Assembly: GCA_964007475.1 (NCBI GenBank)
Contig: OZ023275.1
Coordinates: 36,947,381-37,011,380, forward strand
DNA from: Hybos culiciformis
Taxonomy: Eukaryota; Arthropoda; Insecta; Diptera; Hybotidae
Direction of reading: 5' to 3'
Length of the DNA stretch: 64,000 bases
Shown piece by piece: positions 60,801 through 64,000 of the stretch (the first letter of the stretch is position 1; each line of letters starts with the position of its first letter). The translations under genes were made by a program, and so were the position numbers. The notes beneath the pieces are model-generated. The model was not told the origin of the DNA, searched no databases, and saw only the letters and a list, made by a program, of their open reading frames with translations.

Positions 60801-63136
60801 TGAAACGATTTTATCTACGACTATTATACTATACATGTAATAAATCTTATACTGATTTGATTAATAATATCATAATTTTAAAGTTAATCAAAAATTTGAA
60901 TTGAGGCCGAGTCGTCTTTCATACTTAACATTAAATTTGTAATATTTGTTGTCGTTAAAATTAATAAATTAGAATTCTATATATTTCAAAGACAAATAGC
61001 TGTATGTGCAACAAAGACTCGTCAAGTCAAAAAAGTCAGATATTTGTGATTAAAAATTAGTTGATGAAATTAAATTTAAAAAAAAAATAATAATATTCAA
61101 AGTATGCGCTTTAAATAAATCAAACGCATATAAATATCTGACTAAAATTTGAAAAACTGGATTTTTGTTCGAGTAAAAATGATAATAATATTTAATTATT
61201 TATTCAATTTTTATCATTTACAATACATTCAATTCTACATGATTTAAGTTTTTGAATGAACCAAAATTTAAAGAGATTTCAAAAATATTAAACTTGCCTT
61301 TAGAAAAAAGATTTTCCGATTCCAAAAATTAATCGTTTTATAATTTTTAATCGGACGAATCGGCAGAGCCTTTTAAAAACAAATATTTTTTTACTTTTAT
61401 TTTCTTTTAAATCCTTTTTTTTTTATTAGTTTTAGTTTTAAATTATGAAAAATAAACAGTTTTTTTTTAGTCATTCTCCTACAATGTTTTTCTTCAGTAC
61501 AAAGTTTCCCTTATAACAGAGTTTTGAAAACTTGTGAATGATGTTTTGAAATTTTTCAAGAAATATCTTCATATTTCGTTCACAAATTAGAAAAAATTTA
61601 ATCCTATTTAAATTTTAAATATACTTATGTAATTGGTACTATTAATCTGTACTAATTTAAAGATTATACGCTGACAATATATTTTTATCAAGATGATAAG
61701 AAATAATGAGCGAAGAGTTTGCTGCGACACTTTTCTTAAAATATTTACTTTATTCCTATAAAATCCCTTCCCATCATTTATAACAAAAGTAAGAAAATGC
61801 TCTTCCAAGCAACTTAGTTCGATTTTTTTAATTCATTTTAATTATTATTCAATAAATATACTATTAACAATATTTTTTTGTAAGGCAAAAATATTTATTA
61901 CAATAATATATTATTTATAATAATAATATTATCAATTATATAATATATTTTATGTTAGAGAAGAGAAGAGAAAAATATAGATTTTTTAAACCTAACGAAA
62001 AAAGTTTTATTTCGGCGGCGCGGCGGTATTTTTTTTTTCTTAACTGTTAAGAAAGTATGAAATTGCTATAATTTTACTAAGTTTATTAAAATTAAATTAT
62101 CTATTAAGTATTTAATTATAAGAAAATGTTTATTATTTATTTTATATGCAATATTGTAACATAGAAAGTTTGGACTTTTTGCTATTACTTTTAGGGACGT
62201 TAACAGAGGACGTTTATTTTTTGATTTAAACAAGAAGTTCTATTAAAACCAAAAAAAAAAATTATTTATAAAAGCATTAAAAATAAATTGTATAATGTAA
62301 ACATCTTATATTTCGATTAAAAAAAAATTATTAACTTTAAAATTCATCTAATGAAAGTCTTTACAAGAATTTAGATAAGCTTCTTCCTCTAAAATGCATT
62401 TTTCACTTGTTCTTTTTAAAACTCTTTTTTAATTGTTTTAATTGTAGAAATTATAGAATAAAGAATATATTGAAACAAATTTAAATATCAAATGTTATAT
62501 TGACAGTGGAACGTATAAATTAAAATTGAATGAAATTAGTTATGATTCTATTGGAAATTTAAAAATATCTGATAGTCTGTAAAATTACTGTCTTATTGAC
62601 ACTTGTAGGTAAAGACCAAAAATTTATGTAAATTTTTAGATAAATATTTTTTTTTTTGAAATTTCAGAATTTCATCCTCGATAATCTTAATTTATTGCTT
62701 TAAATATAGCCTTTCAAAACAAATTATTCTCTAAATATATAATAATAATTTATATTTCAAATATACTTCATTATATATGTAATATATATATAATTTTAAG
62801 TTCAAAAAATCTATTACATATATCGCTTGATATTCGTTTTTTTTTTTTTTATTAATTAAAAAGATTTTCGCACAATATTTTTAATTTTATAATGTATATA
62901 TTTTTGGATAATTAAATTGAAAATTTGAAAAAGAAATATTTGAAAATTAGATTTTGTTTTGAGTTTTTTTTTTTTTTTACTAATTTTTACTAATTTTACG
63001 TTTTTTAATGAATTATTTAAAAAAATCGAATTAATTTTATTTTTTATTTTTTTTTTTTCAAATAAAATCAAATATAATTTTTTAAATAAACTTGCCTTAT
63101 TTCTCATAAATATCACTCATAAGTTACGTTCCAATT

Positions 63137-63169
<33 letters not shown>

Positions 63170-64000
63170 TATATAAAAATTTAATTTTTAATTTTTATTA
63201 ATTAGAATAAATAATTTGACTGATAATTCAGTTTTACACGATGATAGTTTTCTATAAATCATTTAAAAAAATTTGTTACACCTTGTTCGCGTAGTGTAAG
63301 TTAGAAAAAGTTCCTGTTTCTTTTTTTTTTGGAAGTAGGCATAAAATCAAATCCCAGTACGGTTTGTAGTCCAAATCGCTTAGGCCACTTTCATAATAAG
63401 CAGATGATTTGTTAATTTTAATCTACCTATTCTGTTTTTTTCTCTATCATTCTTCACTCAAAATTATCTACTATTTTAATATTATTAATGTAATGACACT
63501 TAAAAATATATCTTTATTTTAATATTTATTAACTTGATTCTGGATTTATAAAATTGAATTAATAAAAACTTGAAAATGAGTATTAATTCATACTTAGTCC
63601 TATGTGACTATCAATTATGTGAAAAATGTTGTTGATGCTCGCTCACACATAAATTTCTCTAAACGAATATGTTGTGGAGCGATATTGTATTTAAGTTTAT
63701 TATGAAGAAAACAAAGCATAATCAATGATGATTTGATTATTATTTACCAATTAATGTATAAATTATTTTTATATTTCGCAAAATCAATAAATGCAATTAT
63801 CAATATAAGTCCCGGATAAGTTAATTTATTTAGATGAATTTAGGAACTTTTCCTCATAATTTGTGTTAGATCGTCTTGTCATATTCGATCACAACTTTAT
63901 TTGATTAAATAAAAAACTAAGTGTTTATTTTTTACATCTTAATTTTTAAAAAAATTCTAAATTGCCTACAAAAATTTAATGGTATTTTCGAAGTAGGTAT
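57893..64000. other. AT-rich non-coding stretch to window end
   Basis: No gene-like frame. It includes a (TA)n microsatellite at about 63137-63170, many A and T runs, and a lone GC cluster CGGCGGCGCGGCGG at 62013-62026. Confidence 0.5.
63137..63170. repeat. (TA)n microsatellite
   Basis: About 34 bp of near-pure TA with one C interruption. Confidence 0.8.

Noticed and set aside
1..64000. CRISPR arrays, bacterial operons, telomeric TTAGG arrays or rRNA genes
   Set aside because: None seen; the tandem repeats present lack unique spacers, and the window has eukaryotic transposons throughout.

Overview
This is a very AT-rich eukaryotic window with long A and T runs, abundant short transposons, one intronless cellular gene and one intact LTR retrotransposon. 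The organism is most likely an insect. The retrotransposon looks closest to the mdg3/Micropia branch of Ty3/gypsy elements, and the cellular gene resembles large uncharacterised P-loop proteins that I recall from insect gene sets. A dipteran is my best guess, but the sequence does not prove it. All statements come from reading the sequence; nothing was aligned or folded by program.

Layout. 1-6552 is AT-rich DNA with no convincing gene. 6553-7284 is a short inverted-repeat transposon (MITE) with a tRNA-like, A-tailed SINE-type sequence inside it. 7285-19891 is again without a convincing gene. 19958-24589 (+) is a single-exon gene for a 1543-residue protein with an N-terminal signal-like segment, a GTPase-type P-loop domain, long helical regions and a central glycine-rich hydrophobic stretch. 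A poly(A) signal follows at 24661. 25484-26097 is a hAT-type MITE with a perfect 8-bp target duplication, and a 112-bp tandem duplication lies at 26440-26663.

29411-43035 is a complete Ty3/gypsy-type element of 13.6 kb. Its 2.9-kb LTRs are unusually long and, as read by eye, differ almost only in homopolymer lengths, so the insertion is recent. It has TGTTAC/GTAACA ends, a 4-bp target duplication (AACA), a tRNA-Lys primer site, a structured leader with four covarying hairpin repeats, and an intact gag. A canonical -1 frameshift site (GGGAAAC) abuts the gag stop and is followed by a plausible pseudoknot. An intact pol encodes protease, RT, RNase H and integrase. No env is seen. The 1.1 kb between pol and the 3' LTR is non-coding. 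It holds a tRNA-Lys-like relic and a palindromic fold-back insertion, and it has no polypurine tract next to the LTR. Each LTR carries a roughly 475-nt block packed with perfect hairpins, which is the densest RNA-like structure in the window.

43040-64000 has no convincing gene. It contains a 379-bp MITE (57510-57888), a 22-bp perfect palindrome and simple repeats.

The most promising undescribed items are the structured LTR domain, the covarying leader hairpins plus frameshift signal, and the large signal-bearing GTPase-like gene.
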